Shown here: piece after piece, positions 47,028 through 57,400 of the stretch
How positions within the stretch are numbered: the stretch's first letter is position 1
Layout of the letters: every line of letters starts with the position of its first letter
Position numbers and translations under genes: made by a program
Notes under the pieces: generated by a model
The model's input: only the letters and a program-made list of their open reading frames with translations
Told to the model about the DNA's origin: nothing
Databases searched by the model: none
Origin: Amycolatopsis acidiphila
Lineage (GTDB): Bacteria > Actinomycetota > Actinomycetes > Mycobacteriales > Pseudonocardiaceae
Reading direction: 5' to 3'
NCBI RefSeq assembly: GCF_021391495.1
Contig: NZ_CP090063.1
Coordinates: forward strand, 1,302,001 to 1,366,000
DNA length: 64,000 nt

Positions 47028-47042
47028 TACACTCGCGTGGTG
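47028..47042 (+). promoter_or_regulatory. Leaderless start of argS: -10 element and GTG
   Basis: TACACT (47028-47033) lies 6 bp before GTG 47040, while no Shine-Dalgarno is present before any possible argS start. In actinomycetes this layout usually means that transcription starts at the first base of the initiation codon. A -35 match is poor. Confidence 0.35.
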
Positions 47043-48695
47043 ACTCCCGCCGTGCTTGCCGAACTCGTCCGCTCGTCCGCCGTGCAGGTGCTGACCGCGC
47101 GTGACCTCGATCACGCCGTCCTGCCCGCCGTCGTGACGATCGAGCGACCCCGCAACCCCGAGCACGGAGATTACGCCACCAACCTGGCGCTGCAGGTAGC
47201 GAAGAAAGTCGGGTTGCCGCCGCGCGAGTTCGCCCAGGCGCTGGCCGACGAGGTCGCCAAGGCCGACGGCGTCGAGAGCGCCGAGGTCGCGGGCCCCGGC
47301 TTCCTCAACTTCCGGCTCGCCGCCGACGCGCAGGGCGAGCAGGTGCGCCAGGTGCTCGCCGCGGGAGAGCGCTACGGCACCGGCGATGCGCTGACCGGCC
47401 GCAGGATCAACCTCGAGTTCGTATCGGCCAACCCCACCGGCCCGGTCCACCTCGGTGGCACCCGCTGGGCCGCGGTGGGTGACGCGCTGGGCCGCATCCT
47501 CGCCGCACAGGGCGCCGAGGTGACCCGGGAGTACTACTTCAACGACGCGGGCGCGCAGATCGACCGGTTCGTCCGGTCCCTGATCGCCGCCGCGAAGGGC
47601 GAGCCCGCACCCGAGGACGGTTATGCGGGCGGCTACATCTCCGACATCGCCGCCGAGGTACTGCGTCAGGAGCCCAGTGCGCTGTCGCTGCCGGAAGCCG
47701 AGCGGCACGAGACGTTCCGGCGCATCGGCATCGAGCTGATGTTCACCGAGATCAAGCAGAGCCTGCACGAGTTCGGCACCGACTTCGACGTCTACTTCCA
47801 CGAGGGCTCGCTGCACGAGAGCGGCGCGGTCCAGCGCGCGGTCGAGCAGCTGAAGGAGTCCGGCAGGCTCTACCTCGCCGACGGCGCCTGGTGGCTGCGC
47901 TCCACCGAGTTCGGCGACGACAAGGACCGGGTGGTCATCAAGAGCGACGGCGCGCCGGCGTACATCGCGGGCGACATCGCGTACCTGCAGGACAAGATCA
48001 GCCGCGGCTTCGACCTGTGCATCTACATGCTCGGCGCGGACCACCACGGCTACATCGCCCGGCTCAAGGCGGCCGCGGCGGCGATGGGGCAGGACCCCGG
48101 CGTGGTCGAGGTGCTCATCGGCCAGCTGGTGAACCTGGTCAGCGACGGCAAGCCGGTCCGGATGAGCAAGCGGGCGGGCACCGTGATCACCATGGAGGAC
48201 CTGGTCGAGGCCGTCGGCGTGGACGCCGCGCGCTACGAGCTGACGCGCTACTCGGTGGACTCGGGCATCGATGTCGACCTGGACCTGCTTCGCAAGCACA
48301 GCAACGAAAACCCGGTCTACTACGTGCAGTACGCGCACGCCAGGCTGGCCTCGCTGCAGCGCAACGCCGCGGACCTCGGCCTGAAGCCGGACGCCGGCGC
48401 CGAGCTGGGTCTGCTCACCCTCCCCCAGGAGGGCGACCTGATCCGGACGATCGACGAGTTCCCGAAGATCGTGCGCAAGGCGGCCGAGCTGCGCGAGCCG
48501 CACCGGGTGGCGCGCTACCTGGAGAGCCTGGCGAGCATGTTCCACAAGTTCTACACGGTCGCCCAGGTGCTGCCGAAGGGCGACGAGGAGGCGACTCCGC
48601 TGACCTTCGCCCGGCTCGCCCTGTGCGACGCCGCGCGCCAGGTTTTCGCCAACGGTCTGCAGCTGCTCGGTGTCTCCGCCCCGGAACGGATGTAA
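47040..48695 (+). CDS. argS: Arginyl-tRNA synthetase
   Basis: A 551-residue class I synthetase. An N-terminal additional domain (about 1-110) contains [21 protein letters not shown]. Next comes the HIGH-equivalent loop in [28 protein letters not shown] is represented by VRMSKRAGT, with the helical anticodon-binding domain after about residue 435 ([17 protein letters not shown]). GTG 47040 gives the usual [12 protein letters not shown] start; an in-frame ATG at 47013 would add nine residues and lacks a ribosome-binding site. It is upstream of lysA by 3 bp, as in many actinomycetes, linking arginine charging with the lysine/threonine genes. Confidence 0.96.
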   Translation: MTPAVLAELVRSSAVQVLTARDLDHAVLPAVVTIERPRNPEHGDYATNLALQVAKKVGLPPREFAQALADEVAKADGVESAEVAGPGFLNFRLAADAQGEQVRQVLAAGERYGTGDALTGRRINLEFVSANPTGPVHLGGTRWAAVGDALGRILAAQGAEVTREYYFNDAGAQIDRFVRSLIAAAKGEPAPEDGYAGGYISDIAAEVLRQEPSALSLPEAERHETFRRIGIELMFTEIKQSLHEFGTDFDVYFHEGSLHESGAVQRAVEQLKESGRLYLADGAWWLRSTEFGDDKDRVVIKSDGAPAYIAGDIAYLQDKISRGFDLCIYMLGADHHGYIARLKAAAAAMGQDPGVVEVLIGQLVNLVSDGKPVRMSKRAGTVITMEDLVEAVGVDAARYELTRYSVDSGIDVDLDLLRKHSNENPVYYVQYAHARLASLQRNAADLGLKPDAGAELGLLTLPQEGDLIRTIDEFPKIVRKAAELREPHRVARYLESLASMFHKFYTVAQVLPKGDEEATPLTFARLALCDAARQVFANGLQLLGVSAPERM

Positions 48696-48698
48696 CTC

Positions 48699-50132
48699 AT
48701 GGTCCACCCCGCAGGTCCTCGCCATGCCGATGTGCGCCCGCACGCGGACACGTCCGGGTTCCCGCCCGCTTCGGCGGACGAGCTCGACCGGCTGTACCCG
48801 AAGGTGTGGCCGCGCAACACCTACCGTGCGCCGGACGGCGTCGTGCGCATCGCCGGGGTCGACGTCCGCGAGCTCGCCGCGACGTACGGCACGCCGCTGT
48901 TCGTGGTCGACGAGGCCGACTTCAAGTCGCGGTGCGCGGAGTACGCCGAGGCGTTCGACGACCCGACGCTGGTGCACTACGCGTCCAAGGCCTTCCTGTG
49001 CACCGAGGTGGCCCGCTGGGTCGCGGCGCAGGGGCTGAGCCTGGACGTCGCCAGCGGGGGAGAGCTCGCCGTGGCGCTGCACGCCGGGTTCCCGGCGGAG
49101 CGGATCACCTTCCACGGCAACAACAAGTCCGTCGCGGAGCTGGAGGCCGCGGTGGACGCGGGCGTGGGCACCGTCGTGCTCGACTCGTTCTACGAGATCG
49201 CCCGCCTCGCCGACGTCGCCGCCCGTCACGACGTCGTGCAGAACGTGCTCGTGCGCGTCACGGTCGGCGTCGAGGCGCACACGCACGAGTTCATCGCGAC
49301 GGCGCACGAGGACCAGAAGTTCGGCTTCTCGCTCGCCGCCGGGGACGCGGCGGAGGCGGTGCGCCGGGTGCTCAACGCGTCCTCGCTCAAGCTGGTCGGC
49401 CTGCACAGCCACATCGGCTCGCAGATCTTCGACTCCGACGGTTTCGAGGTCGCCGCACGCCGGGTGGTCGGGCTGCTCGCCGAGCTGCGCAAGGAGCACG
49501 GCGACGAGCTGATCGAGCAGCTGTCCATGGTGGACCTGGGCGGTGGCTTCGGCATCGCCTACACGGACAAGGACAACCCGCCGCCGCCCGCGCAGATGGT
49601 CACCCAGATCCGCGAGATCGTGCGCAAGGAGTGCGAGTTCGCGGGCCTGCCGGTGCCCCGGATCGCGGGGGAGCCCGGCCGCGCGATCGCCGGTCCCGGC
49701 ACGATCACGCTGTACGAGGTCGGCACGATCAAGGACGTTTCGCTGGGGGACGACGAAAGCCGCCGGTACGTCAGCGTCGACGGCGGGATGAGCGACAACA
49801 TTCGCACGGCGCTCTACGACGCGACCTACGACTGCCGCCTGGTGTCCCGCTCGGCCGACGAGGGGGACGGCGCGGTCGCCGCGGCCCTGTCCCGGGTGGT
49901 GGGCAAGCACTGCGAGTCCGGTGACATCGTCGTCCGCGACTGCTGGCTGCCCGACACGCTCGCCCCCGGCGACCTGCTCGCCCTCGCCGCGACGGGCGCC
50001 TACTGCTATTCGATGGCCAGCAACTACAACCGGCAGCCGCGTCCCGCGGTGGTCGCGGTGCGCAACGGCAGCGCGCGGTTGCTGCTGCGCCGGGAGACCG
50101 TCGAGGACATGCTGAACCTGGAGGTGTCGTGA
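48699..50132 (+). CDS. lysA: Diaminopimelate decarboxylase
   Basis: A 477-residue fold-III PLP enzyme converting meso-diaminopimelate to lysine. The PLP lysine lies in [59 protein letters not shown] and the substrate-contact [17 protein letters not shown] are all present. An N-terminal extension of about 45 residues precedes [13 protein letters not shown] 48699 lies 3 bp after the argS stop, and the stop overlaps the hom start as GTGA, so argS-lysA-hom are one transcript. Confidence 0.96.
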   Translation: MVHPAGPRHADVRPHADTSGFPPASADELDRLYPKVWPRNTYRAPDGVVRIAGVDVRELAATYGTPLFVVDEADFKSRCAEYAEAFDDPTLVHYASKAFLCTEVARWVAAQGLSLDVASGGELAVALHAGFPAERITFHGNNKSVAELEAAVDAGVGTVVLDSFYEIARLADVAARHDVVQNVLVRVTVGVEAHTHEFIATAHEDQKFGFSLAAGDAAEAVRRVLNASSLKLVGLHSHIGSQIFDSDGFEVAARRVVGLLAELRKEHGDELIEQLSMVDLGGGFGIAYTDKDNPPPPAQMVTQIREIVRKECEFAGLPVPRIAGEPGRAIAGPGTITLYEVGTIKDVSLGDDESRRYVSVDGGMSDNIRTALYDATYDCRLVSRSADEGDGAVAAALSRVVGKHCESGDIVVRDCWLPDTLAPGDLLALAATGAYCYSMASNYNRQPRPAVVAVRNGSARLLLRRETVEDMLNLEVS

Positions 50133-51487
50133 GCTCCGCACTGTCCAAAGCGGACGCCGAGATGGGGGTGGGCCCCCGCCAGGGGGCCGGAACCAACACC
50201 GCACCCGTCCGGGTGGCTCTGCTCGGCTGCGGCACGGTGGGCAGTGAGGTCGCCCGGCTGCTCACCGAGCAGGCGGACGAGCTCGCGGCGCGCGCCGGCG
50301 CCCCGGTCGAGCTGGCCGGTATCGCGGTGCGCCGCCCGGACAAGCATCCCGAGCTGCCGCAGCACCTGCTCACCCCGGACGCGGCCGCGCTGGTCGAGTC
50401 CGATGTGGACGTCGTGGTCGAGCTGATCGGCGGGATCGAACCGGTCCGCACCTGGCTGCTCACCGCGCTGCGCAAGGGGAAGTCGGTCGTCACGGCGAAC
50501 AAGGCGCTGCTCGCCGAGTACTCCGCGGAGCTGTCCGAGGCCGCCGACGCCGCCGGTGCGGACCTGTACTTCGAGGCCTCCGTCGCCGGCGCCATCCCGC
50601 TGCTGCGCCCGCTGCGCGAGTCGCTCGCCGGTGACCGCATCACGAAGGTGATGGGCATCGTCAACGGCACCACGAACTTCATCCTGTCCGCAATGGACTC
50701 GACGGGGGCCGGCTACGCCGAGACCCTCGACGAGGCCAGCCGGCTCGGCTACGCCGAGGCGGATCCGACGGCCGATGTGGACGGTTACGACGCGGCCTCG
50801 AAGGCCGCGATCCTCGCGTCGCTGGCGTTCCACAGCCGGGTGACGGCCGCGGACGTGCACCGCGAAGGGATCTCCAGGGTCACCGCGTCCGACATCGCGG
50901 CCGCGAAAGCCCTAGGACGCACGGTGAAGCTCCTCGCGATCTGCGAGCGGGTGACGGCCGACGACGGTGCCGAGTCGGTCTCGGCCCGCGTGCATCCGGT
51001 GATGATCCCGCGCAGCCACCCGCTGGCGGGCGTCGGCGGTGCCTTCAACGCGGTGTTCGTCGAGGCGGACGCCGCGGGCGAGCTGATGTTCTACGGTCAG
51101 GGCGCCGGCGGCGCGCCGACGGCCAGCGCGGTCCTGGGCGACCTCGTCGCCGTGGCGCGCAACCGCGTGCTCGGCGGCCGCGGTCCCCGCGAGTCGGCCC
51201 ACGCGAACCTGCCGGTGCGGCCGATGGGGCAGACCCCGACGCGCTACCACGTCAGCCTCGACGTGGCCGACAAGCCGGGTGTGCTGGCCCAGGTCGCGCA
51301 GGTCTTCGCGAACCACGGGGTGAGCATCGCCGCGGTGCGTCAGCGCGACCGGCTGTCCACGGCGAGCCTGGTGATCGTGACGCACCTCGCACCTGACGCG
51401 GCCCTCGAGGCGACGATCGAGGCGATCGGGAAGATGGACGTGGTGCACGAAGTGGTCAGCGTGATGCGCGTGGAAGGCGAAGACTGA
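50129..51487 (+). CDS. hom: Homoserine dehydrogenase
   Basis: A 452-residue oxidoreductase reducing aspartate semialdehyde to homoserine. It has the Rossmann motif [17 protein letters not shown] from about residue 27, [16 protein letters not shown], catalytic-domain [15 protein letters not shown] and [19 protein letters not shown]. The C-terminal ACT domain ([33 protein letters not shown]) mediates threonine feedback in relatives. GTG 50129 overlaps lysA by 4 bp. The first 25 residues are variable; an internal start is possible. Confidence 0.96.
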   Translation: MSSALSKADAEMGVGPRQGAGTNTAPVRVALLGCGTVGSEVARLLTEQADELAARAGAPVELAGIAVRRPDKHPELPQHLLTPDAAALVESDVDVVVELIGGIEPVRTWLLTALRKGKSVVTANKALLAEYSAELSEAADAAGADLYFEASVAGAIPLLRPLRESLAGDRITKVMGIVNGTTNFILSAMDSTGAGYAETLDEASRLGYAEADPTADVDGYDAASKAAILASLAFHSRVTAADVHREGISRVTASDIAAAKALGRTVKLLAICERVTADDGAESVSARVHPVMIPRSHPLAGVGGAFNAVFVEADAAGELMFYGQGAGGAPTASAVLGDLVAVARNRVLGGRGPRESAHANLPVRPMGQTPTRYHVSLDVADKPGVLAQVAQVFANHGVSIAAVRQRDRLSTASLVIVTHLAPDAALEATIEAIGKMDVVHEVVSVMRVEGED

Positions 51488-52551
51488 TGAACGCAAAGCC
51501 CGGCTGGCCAGGGATCATCGAAGCCTATGCCGACCGGGTGCCGATCCCGGCGGGGGCCAAGGTGGTCACCCTCGGCGAGGGAAACACGCCGCTGATGCCC
51601 GCGCCGCACCTGTCCGAGCTCACCGGCGCCGAGGTGCACCTGAAGGTCGAAGGCGCCAACCCCACCGGCTCGTTCAAGGACCGCGGGATGACGGTGGCCA
51701 TCACGCACGCGCTGGCCAGCGGGCTCAAGGCCGTCATCTGCGCCTCCACGGGCAACACCTCCGCCTCGGCCGCCGCCTACGCCGCGCGGGCCGGGCTCAC
51801 CTGCGCGGTGCTCGTCCCGCAGGGCAAGATCGCGATGGGCAAGCTCGCCCAGGCGGTCCTGCACGGCGCCCGGATCCTGCAGGTCGACGGCAACTTCGAC
51901 GACTGCCTCGAGCTCGCCCGCAAGACCGCGATCGACCATCCGGTCACACTGGTCAACTCGGTCAACCCGGTCCGCCTCATCGGGCAGCGCACCGCGGCGT
52001 ACGAGGTGTGCGACGTGCTCGGCAAGGCGCCCGACGTGCACTGCCTGCCGGTCGGGAATGCGGGAAACATCACTGCCTACTGGGCCGGCTACACCGGATA
52101 CGCGGCGGACGGGATCGTCGATTCGACGCCGCGGATGTTCGGCTTCCAGGCCGCCGGTGCCGCGCCGCTCGTGCTCGGCGAGCCGGTGAAGGATCCCGAC
52201 ACCATCGCCACCGCGATCCGGATCGGCAGCCCAGCCTCGTGGCAGGGCGCGGTCAACGCCCGCAACGCCTCCGGCGGCCTGTTCGAGAAGGTCACCGACG
52301 AGCAGATCCTCGACGCGTACCGGCTGCTGGCGCGCAAGGAGGGCGTGTTCGTCGAGCCGTCCTCGGCCACCAGCGTCGCCGGCCTTCTGCTGACCGCCCG
52401 GGACGGGCGGCTGCCCAAGGGCGCGACAGTGGTCTGCACCGTGACCGGCCACGGCCTGAAGGACCCGGCGACCGCGCTGGAGGGCAACGTCGAGGTCGAG
52501 CCGCTGGCGGTCGACCCCAGTGCGGTCGCGGCGGCGCTGGACCTGTCATGA
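51487..52551 (+). CDS. thrC: Threonine synthase
   Basis: A 354-residue PLP enzyme making threonine from phosphohomoserine. The PLP lysine is in [21 protein letters not shown]; the cofactor phosphate loop is [16 protein letters not shown]. Length and start ([12 protein letters not shown]) fit the short actinobacterial ThrC class. ATG 51487 shares one base with the hom stop and its own stop overlaps the thrB ATG by 4 bp, keeping hom-thrC-thrB coupled. Confidence 0.96.
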   Translation: MNAKPGWPGIIEAYADRVPIPAGAKVVTLGEGNTPLMPAPHLSELTGAEVHLKVEGANPTGSFKDRGMTVAITHALASGLKAVICASTGNTSASAAAYAARAGLTCAVLVPQGKIAMGKLAQAVLHGARILQVDGNFDDCLELARKTAIDHPVTLVNSVNPVRLIGQRTAAYEVCDVLGKAPDVHCLPVGNAGNITAYWAGYTGYAADGIVDSTPRMFGFQAAGAAPLVLGEPVKDPDTIATAIRIGSPASWQGAVNARNASGGLFEKVTDEQILDAYRLLARKEGVFVEPSSATSVAGLLLTARDGRLPKGATVVCTVTGHGLKDPATALEGNVEVEPLAVDPSAVAAALDLS

Positions 52552-53429
52552 CCTCGTTCAAGGTGACCGTGCCCGCTTCGTCGGCCAACCTGGGCCCCGG
52601 CTTCGACGCGCTGGGGCTGGCACTGGGCCTGCACGACGTGATCGAGGTGCAGGTCATCGAGGCGGGCCTGAAGGTCGAGGTGATCGACGCGGGCGCGGGC
52701 GGTGTCGAGGACGTGCCCACCGACGAGACGCACCTGGTGGTCCGCGCGATCCGGCGCACCTGTGAGCGGCTCGGGGTGCGCCCGCCGGGCCTGCACCTGC
52801 GTTGTTTCAACAGGATCCCGCACGCGCGCGGGCTGGGCTCGTCGGCCGCGGCGGTGGTCTCCGGGGTCGCCGCGGGCTATGCGCTCGCGGAGAAACCACT
52901 CGATCCGGACGCGGTGCACCTCGCGGCGGAATTCGAGGGCCACGCCGACAACGCGGCCGCGAGCCTGCTCGGCGGGCTCGTGATCGCGTGGTGCGAGGAC
53001 GGCCGGTTCTTCGCCGACCGCCTCCGGGTGCACCCGTCGATCCGGCCCGTGCTGGCCGTGCCCGCGGTCAAGTCCTCCACCGCGGCCACCCGTGGCCTGC
53101 TGCCCACCGAGGTGCCGTACGCCGACGCCGCCTTCTGCGCGGGCCGTGCCGCCCTCGCCGTGCACGCCCTGACCTGCGATCCCGCCGTGCTGCTGCCCGC
53201 CACCGCGGACCGGCTGCACCAGCACTACCGCGCCCCCGCCTATCCGGCGACGGCCCGGCTCGTACGTGATCTGCGTAACGCCGGGGTGGCCGCGACGGTG
53301 TCCGGCGCGGGACCGACAGTGCTCGCGCTGACGACCGACGGAATAATCCCGGCAGGGGTCGGCGTTGAGGGTTTCGTAGTCTCCGAACTGCCGGTGGATT
53401 CCGCCGGAGTCCAGGTCACGGCGGGATAG
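52548..53429 (+). CDS. thrB: Homoserine kinase
   Basis: A 293-residue GHMP kinase phosphorylating homoserine. It has [21 protein letters not shown] near the N-terminus, the ATP loop [26 protein letters not shown], and the third GHMP motif [19 protein letters not shown] 52548 lies inside the end of thrC (ATGA), and longer open frames upstream run through thrC and are not used. It closes the threonine gene group before rho. Confidence 0.96.
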   Translation: MTSFKVTVPASSANLGPGFDALGLALGLHDVIEVQVIEAGLKVEVIDAGAGGVEDVPTDETHLVVRAIRRTCERLGVRPPGLHLRCFNRIPHARGLGSSAAAVVSGVAAGYALAEKPLDPDAVHLAAEFEGHADNAAASLLGGLVIAWCEDGRFFADRLRVHPSIRPVLAVPAVKSSTAATRGLLPTEVPYADAAFCAGRAALAVHALTCDPAVLLPATADRLHQHYRAPAYPATARLVRDLRNAGVAATVSGAGPTVLALTTDGIIPAGVGVEGFVVSELPVDSAGVQVTAG

Positions 53430-53468
53430 CGGCCTTGCGCCGGTTTCGCGCCACGCCGGGGGTGGTTG

Positions 53469-53497
53469 TTGCACCACGACTCCGGTCGGTCTACCCT
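53469..53497 (+). promoter_or_regulatory. Candidate rho promoter
   Basis: TTGCAC (53469-53474) and TACCCT (53492-53497) have a 17-bp spacer, good matches to the actinobacterial vegetative sigma consensus. They lie 40 bp after thrB, so rho has its own start site although read-through from thrB is possible. Confidence 0.55.
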
Positions 53498-53608
53498 CGG
53501 GGGCGTTCGATCACCGTGCGCAGTTCCGCACCCGGTGACGGTCCCGGGGGATCCTTCCCGGATCGCATCTTCAGTTGAAGCCGATGATTCCGCATAGCTG
53601 ATGCAGGG

Positions 53609-53701
53609 ATGGACCTCAGGCGGGTTTCCGGTGGCCATGGTGACGAATTCAGCAGGCTCCTCTCGGAGCAGGCATCCCGTGTGGCGGCTCCGCCGCCGTG
53701 A
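53609..53701 (+). CDS. Possible leader peptide (uORF) in the rho 5' region
   Basis: ATG 53609 opens 30 codons (DLRRVSGGHGDEFSRLL and a Pro-rich APPP end) with stop at 53701, 116 bp before rho. A GCAGGG lies very close upstream. Third-position GC is high but not decisive. If translated, it could shield the nascent leader from Rho and couple rho expression to ribosome traffic. No family is known to me. Confidence 0.25.
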   Translation: MDLRRVSGGHGDEFSRLLSEQASRVAAPPP

Positions 53702-53778
53702 CCTGCCGGTCTCGACCCGGCGAAGCCGCACGGGCAGTAGCGAACCGCTGCGCGATCAGACGCGGGCGGTAGTCCGCT

Positions 53779-53800
53779 GATCCACCTGGAGGCGTGGATC
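53779..53800 (+). promoter_or_regulatory. Hairpin in the rho leader with a GGAGG loop
   Basis: GATCCAC (53779-53785) and GTGGATC (53794-53800) form a perfect 7-bp stem around CTGGAGGC. The loop shows an extra Shine-Dalgarno-like GGAGG, while the actual ribosome-binding site AGGAAGGA starts 5 bp after the stem. It may influence ribosome access to rho. Confidence 0.4.
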
Positions 53801-53817
53801 GGTCAGGAAGGACATGT

Positions 53818-55794
53818 GTGAGCAACACCGATCTTTTGAGCGGTGACCTGGACACCCAGGCCGCTCCGGCCGCGTCGGAATCAGGGGAACAGGCGAACGG
53901 CACCGCGCCCAAGCGCCGTACCGGCGGCCTTTCCGGGATGGTGATCGCCGACCTGCGGGAACTCGCGACCGAATTGGGTGTCGGGGACACCAAGGGCATG
54001 CGCAAGGGCGACCTCATCGCCGCGATTCGTGAGCGCCAGGGCAAGGCGCCGCGCAAGCGCGCCGGGTCCGACGACACGCTTCCCTTCGACGGCATCGCCG
54101 CGTCCGCCCCGGCGACCGCGCCTGCCGAGAAGAAGCAGGAGAAGCCCGTGGAGAAGGCTGCCGAGCGGCCGGCCGAGAAGGCCCCGCAGGCGGAGAAGGT
54201 GACCGAGCGGCCTGCCGCGGAGGAAACCCCTCAGCAGGGTGAGGACGGTGGCCGCCGTGAGAGCGGCAGCCGTCGTCGCCGCGGTTCGAGCCGTGCCGCG
54301 GGCAGCCCCGACTCGGGCGGCCAGCGCGACAACTCCCCGCGTGACAACTCGCCGCGTGAGGGCGGGCAGCGTGACGGCGGCCAGCGGGACAACGCCCAGC
54401 GTGACGGTGCGCAGCAGCGCACCGAGCAGCCGCAGCGCGAGCGCGGCGGCGAGCAGGGCGGTGGCAACCAGCGTCGGCAGCAGAACAACAACCAGTCGCA
54501 GAACAGCCGCGGCCAGCAGGGCCAGGGCGGCCCGGCCGACGGGGACGACGAGGACGGGGGCCGTCGCGGCCGCCGGTTCCGCGACCGTCGCCGTCGCGGC
54601 GGTGGCAGCGGCCGTGGTGAGGGCGGCGGCCCGGACACCGAGATCCGCGAGGACGACGTCCTGCTCCCGGTCGCCGGCATCCTCGACGTGCTGGACAACT
54701 ACGCGTTCGTGCGCACCTCGGGCTACCTGCCGGGGCCGAACGACGTGTACGTCTCGCTGTCGCTGGTCCGCAAGTACAACCTGCGCCGCGGCGACGCCAT
54801 CACCGGTGTCGTGAAGCAGCCCCGCGAGGGCGAGCAGCAGCGGCAGAAGTTCAACCCGCTGGTGCGGGTGGACAACATCAACGGTCTCGAGCCGGACCAG
54901 GCCAAGAAGCGGCCCGAGTTCACCAAGCTCACCCCGCTCTACCCCAACGAGCGGCTGCGCCTGGAGACCGAGTCGCACAAGCTGACCACCCGCGTCATCG
55001 ACCTGGTGATGCCGGTCGGCAAGGGCCAGCGCGCACTGATCGTGTCGCCGCCGAAGGCGGGCAAGACCACGATCATGCAGGACGTGGCGAACGCGATCAC
55101 CACGAACAACCCCGAGTGCCACCTGATGGTCGTCCTCGTCGACGAGCGTCCGGAAGAGGTCACCGACATGCAGCGCTCGGTGAAGGGTGAGGTCATCGCC
55201 TCGACCTTCGACCGGCCGCCGTCAGACCACACCTCGGTCGCGGAGCTGTCCATCGAGCGGGCCAAGCGGCTCGTGGAGATGGGCATGGACGTGGTGGTGC
55301 TGCTCGACTCGATCACCCGCCTCGGCCGTGCGTACAACCTGGCGGCCCCGGCGTCCGGCCGGATCCTCTCCGGTGGTGTCGACTCGACAGCGCTGTTCCC
55401 GCCGAAGCGTTTCCTCGGCGCGGCGCGCAACATCGAGAACGGCGGCTCGCTGACCATCTTCGCCACGGCGATGGTGGAGACCGGCTCCACCGGTGACACG
55501 GTGATCTTCGAGGAGTTCAAGGGCACCGGCAACGCCGAGCTCAAGCTCGATCGCAAGATCGCCGAGCGGCGGGTGTTCCCGGCCGTCGACATCAACCCGT
55601 CCGGCACCCGCAAGGAGGAGCTGCTGCTCTCGCCGGACGAGCTGGCCGTGCACCACAAGCTGCACCGGGTCCTGCACGCGCTGGACTCCCAGCAGGCGAT
55701 CGACCTGCTGCTGTCCCGCCTGCGCAAGACCAAGACCAACATCGAGTTCCTGATGCAGGTCTCGAAGACGGCGCTCGGCACCGACGACGACTGA
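53818..55794 (+). CDS. rho: Transcription termination factor Rho
   Basis: A 658-residue hexameric RNA helicase. The Rho_N helix bundle (GMVIADLRELATELGVGDTKGMRKGDLIAAI) is at about 38-70. A 190-residue disordered, charged insert follows, first Ala/Glu/Lys/Pro-rich, then Arg/Gly/Asn/Gln-rich (RDNAQRDGAQQ, GRRGRRFRDRRRRGGG). The cold-shock-like RNA-binding domain (GILDVLDNYAFVRTSGYLPGPNDVYVS) and the ATPase follow, with Walker A in SPPKAGKTTIMQDVANAI and VVLLDSITRLGRAYN. Large inserts of this type are known from Micrococcus and mycobacteria and add RNA binding. GTG 53818 follows AGGAAGGA. All catalytic motifs are intact. Confidence 0.97.
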   Translation: MSNTDLLSGDLDTQAAPAASESGEQANGTAPKRRTGGLSGMVIADLRELATELGVGDTKGMRKGDLIAAIRERQGKAPRKRAGSDDTLPFDGIAASAPATAPAEKKQEKPVEKAAERPAEKAPQAEKVTERPAAEETPQQGEDGGRRESGSRRRRGSSRAAGSPDSGGQRDNSPRDNSPREGGQRDGGQRDNAQRDGAQQRTEQPQRERGGEQGGGNQRRQQNNNQSQNSRGQQGQGGPADGDDEDGGRRGRRFRDRRRRGGGSGRGEGGGPDTEIREDDVLLPVAGILDVLDNYAFVRTSGYLPGPNDVYVSLSLVRKYNLRRGDAITGVVKQPREGEQQRQKFNPLVRVDNINGLEPDQAKKRPEFTKLTPLYPNERLRLETESHKLTTRVIDLVMPVGKGQRALIVSPPKAGKTTIMQDVANAITTNNPECHLMVVLVDERPEEVTDMQRSVKGEVIASTFDRPPSDHTSVAELSIERAKRLVEMGMDVVVLLDSITRLGRAYNLAAPASGRILSGGVDSTALFPPKRFLGAARNIENGGSLTIFATAMVETGSTGDTVIFEEFKGTGNAELKLDRKIAERRVFPAVDINPSGTRKEELLLSPDELAVHHKLHRVLHALDSQQAIDLLLSRLRKTKTNIEFLMQVSKTALGTDDD

Positions 55795-55804
55795 CGTCCT
55801 CCGG

Positions 55805-55842
55805 CGCGCCCCGTCCCCGGAATAGCCCGGGGACGGGGTGCG
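55805..55842 (+). terminator. Hairpin after rho
   Basis: CCCCGTCCCCGG (55809-55820) pairs perfectly with CCGGGGACGGGG (55827-55838) around a 6-base loop, and outer bases extend the stem. No T-run follows. It starts 11 bp after the rho stop and should separate rho from rpmE. Confidence 0.75.
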
Positions 55843-55942
55843 TTGTTGGGGACGTCAGCTGGTCTGGCAAAATCAATCCGCTGAAGTCCGGCTCCGGTTC
55901 ACCTCGCGTGCGGGGACCCGGCGGCCACGAAGAGAGGACCCC

Positions 55943-56170
55943 ATGAAGAGCGGTATTCACCCCGAGTACGTCCCGACCACGGTGACGTGCGGCTGCGGTA
56001 ACACCTTCACCACGCGGAGCACCAAGACCTCCGGCAACATCACGGTCGAGATCTGCTCCAACTGCCACCCGTTCTACACCGGCAAGCAGAAGATTCTGGA
56101 CACCGGTGGCCGGGTCGCGCGCTTCGAGGCGCGCTACGGCAAGCGTCAGAAGAAGACCGACGCCAAGTAG
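55943..56170 (+). CDS. rpmE: 50S ribosomal protein L31 (zinc-containing type)
   Basis: A 75-residue L31 starting [21 protein letters not shown]. It has four cysteines, in TCGCG and [14 protein letters not shown], that can coordinate zinc. It is therefore the zinc-loaded form, as opposed to the Cys-less form expressed under zinc limitation. ATG 55943 has GAGAGGA upstream. It is a single-gene unit between two hairpins, in the usual rho-rpmE-prfA order. Confidence 0.97.
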   Translation: MKSGIHPEYVPTTVTCGCGNTFTTRSTKTSGNITVEICSNCHPFYTGKQKILDTGGRVARFEARYGKRQKKTDAK

Positions 56171-56180
56171 CTTGATCGAC

Positions 56181-56221
56181 GGCGCCCGCCACCCGGTACC
56201 GGGGGGCGGGCGCCCGTTTTT
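56181..56221 (+). terminator. Rho-independent terminator after rpmE
   Basis: GGCGCCCGCC (56181-56190) pairs with GGCGGGCGCC (56205-56214), with an inner CCCGGTACCGGG palindrome and then CGTTTTT. This is the only hairpin in the window with a clear T-run. It ends 53 bp before prfA. Confidence 0.85.
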
Positions 56222-56274
56222 GTATTGGGCACTGTCGTGTCCAGGTCTTTTCTTGCCGAAACAGAGGTCTTGAA

Positions 56275-57354
56275 GTGGATTCGTCCTCCCTGCGTGGACT
56301 GCTCGACGAGCACGCCGAGCTGGAGAAACAGCTCGCGGACCCGGCGGTGCACGCCGACCAGACCCGGGCACGCAAGCTGGGCCGCCGCTACGCCGAGCTG
56401 AGCCCGGTGGTCAGGGCCATCGGCGAGCTGGACAGCGCCCGTGGCGACCTCGCCGCCGCCCAGGAGCTGGCCCACGAGGACGCCGGCTTCGCGGCCGAGG
56501 CCCAGGAGATATCCGCGCGCATCCCGGCACTGGAGTCCAAGCTGACCGAGCTGCTGCTGCCGCGCGACCCCTACGACGGCTCGGACGTCGTGATGGAGAT
56601 CAAGTCGGGGGAGGGCGGCGAGGAGTCCGCGCTGTTCGCGGGCGACCTGCTGCGCATGTACCTGCGCTACGCCGAGCGGCACGGCTGGAAGGCCGAAGTA
56701 CTCGACTCCGTCGACTCCGACCTGGGCGGCTACAAGGACGTCACCATCTCGCTCAAGAGCAAGGGCGGTAACAACGCCGTCGCCGACGGCGTCTGGGCTC
56801 GGTTGAAATACGAGGGCGGGGTGCACCGCGTGCAGCGCGTACCGGCGACCGAGTCCCAGGGCCGCATCCACACCTCCGCCGCCGGCGTGCTGATCTACCC
56901 CGAGCCCGAGGAGGTCGAGGTGGAGATCGACCCCAACGACCTGCGCATCGACGTGTTCCGCTCGTCCGGGCCGGGTGGGCAGAGCGTGAACACCACCGAC
57001 TCGGCCGTGCGCGTGACGCACCTGCCGACCGGGATCGTGGTGTCCTGCCAGAACGAGAAGTCGCAGATCCAGAACCGGGCGCGGGCCATCCAGGTGCTGC
57101 AGGCCCGCCTGCAGGCGCTCGCCGAGGAGGAGGCCGCCAGCAAGGCGGCGGACGCCCGCCGCTCGCAGGTCCGCACGGTGGACCGGTCCGAGCGCGTGCG
57201 CACGTACAACTTCCCGGAGAACCGCATCTCCGACCACCGGGTCAACTACAAGGCCTACAACCTCGACCAGGTGCTCGACGGGGACCTGGACGCGGTGCTC
57301 GACGCCCTCGCCAACGCGGACCGGGAGGAGCGGCTGGCGTCCGCCGGGTCGTGA
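56275..57354 (+). CDS. prfA: Peptide chain release factor 1
   Basis: A 359-residue class I release factor for UAG and UAA. The codon-recognition tripeptide PAT is in [20 protein letters not shown]. The catalytic GGQ is in [24 protein letters not shown]. The N-terminal helical domain and the C-terminal [25 protein letters not shown] are complete. GTG 56275 is preceded by AGAGG. PrmC, encoded 46 bp downstream, methylates the GGQ glutamine, which explains the gene pairing. Confidence 0.97.
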   Translation: MDSSSLRGLLDEHAELEKQLADPAVHADQTRARKLGRRYAELSPVVRAIGELDSARGDLAAAQELAHEDAGFAAEAQEISARIPALESKLTELLLPRDPYDGSDVVMEIKSGEGGEESALFAGDLLRMYLRYAERHGWKAEVLDSVDSDLGGYKDVTISLKSKGGNNAVADGVWARLKYEGGVHRVQRVPATESQGRIHTSAAGVLIYPEPEEVEVEIDPNDLRIDVFRSSGPGGQSVNTTDSAVRVTHLPTGIVVSCQNEKSQIQNRARAIQVLQARLQALAEEEAASKAADARRSQVRTVDRSERVRTYNFPENRISDHRVNYKAYNLDQVLDGDLDAVLDALANADREERLASAGS

Positions 57355-57400
57355 TACCGGGTGCGCGTGTTCCGCCGCGCGCTGTGCCAGAGTTAGAGCT

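Larger units (their letters stand above)
53430..53817 (+). other. rho promoter and long 5' leader
   Basis: A non-coding stretch of 388 bp. A promoter candidate lies at 53469-53497. From its expected start near 53504 the rho leader would be about 315 nt, containing a 30-codon open frame and a GATCCAC/GTGGATC hairpin just before the ribosome-binding site. Long leaders are known for rho in other bacteria, where they serve autogenous control; that role here is inference. Confidence 0.6.

Noticed and set aside
47016..50204. A 1062-codon open frame antisense to argS and lysA
   Set aside because: Same artefact: low-complexity His/Arg/Val composition, no ribosome-binding site, and it overlaps two certain genes.
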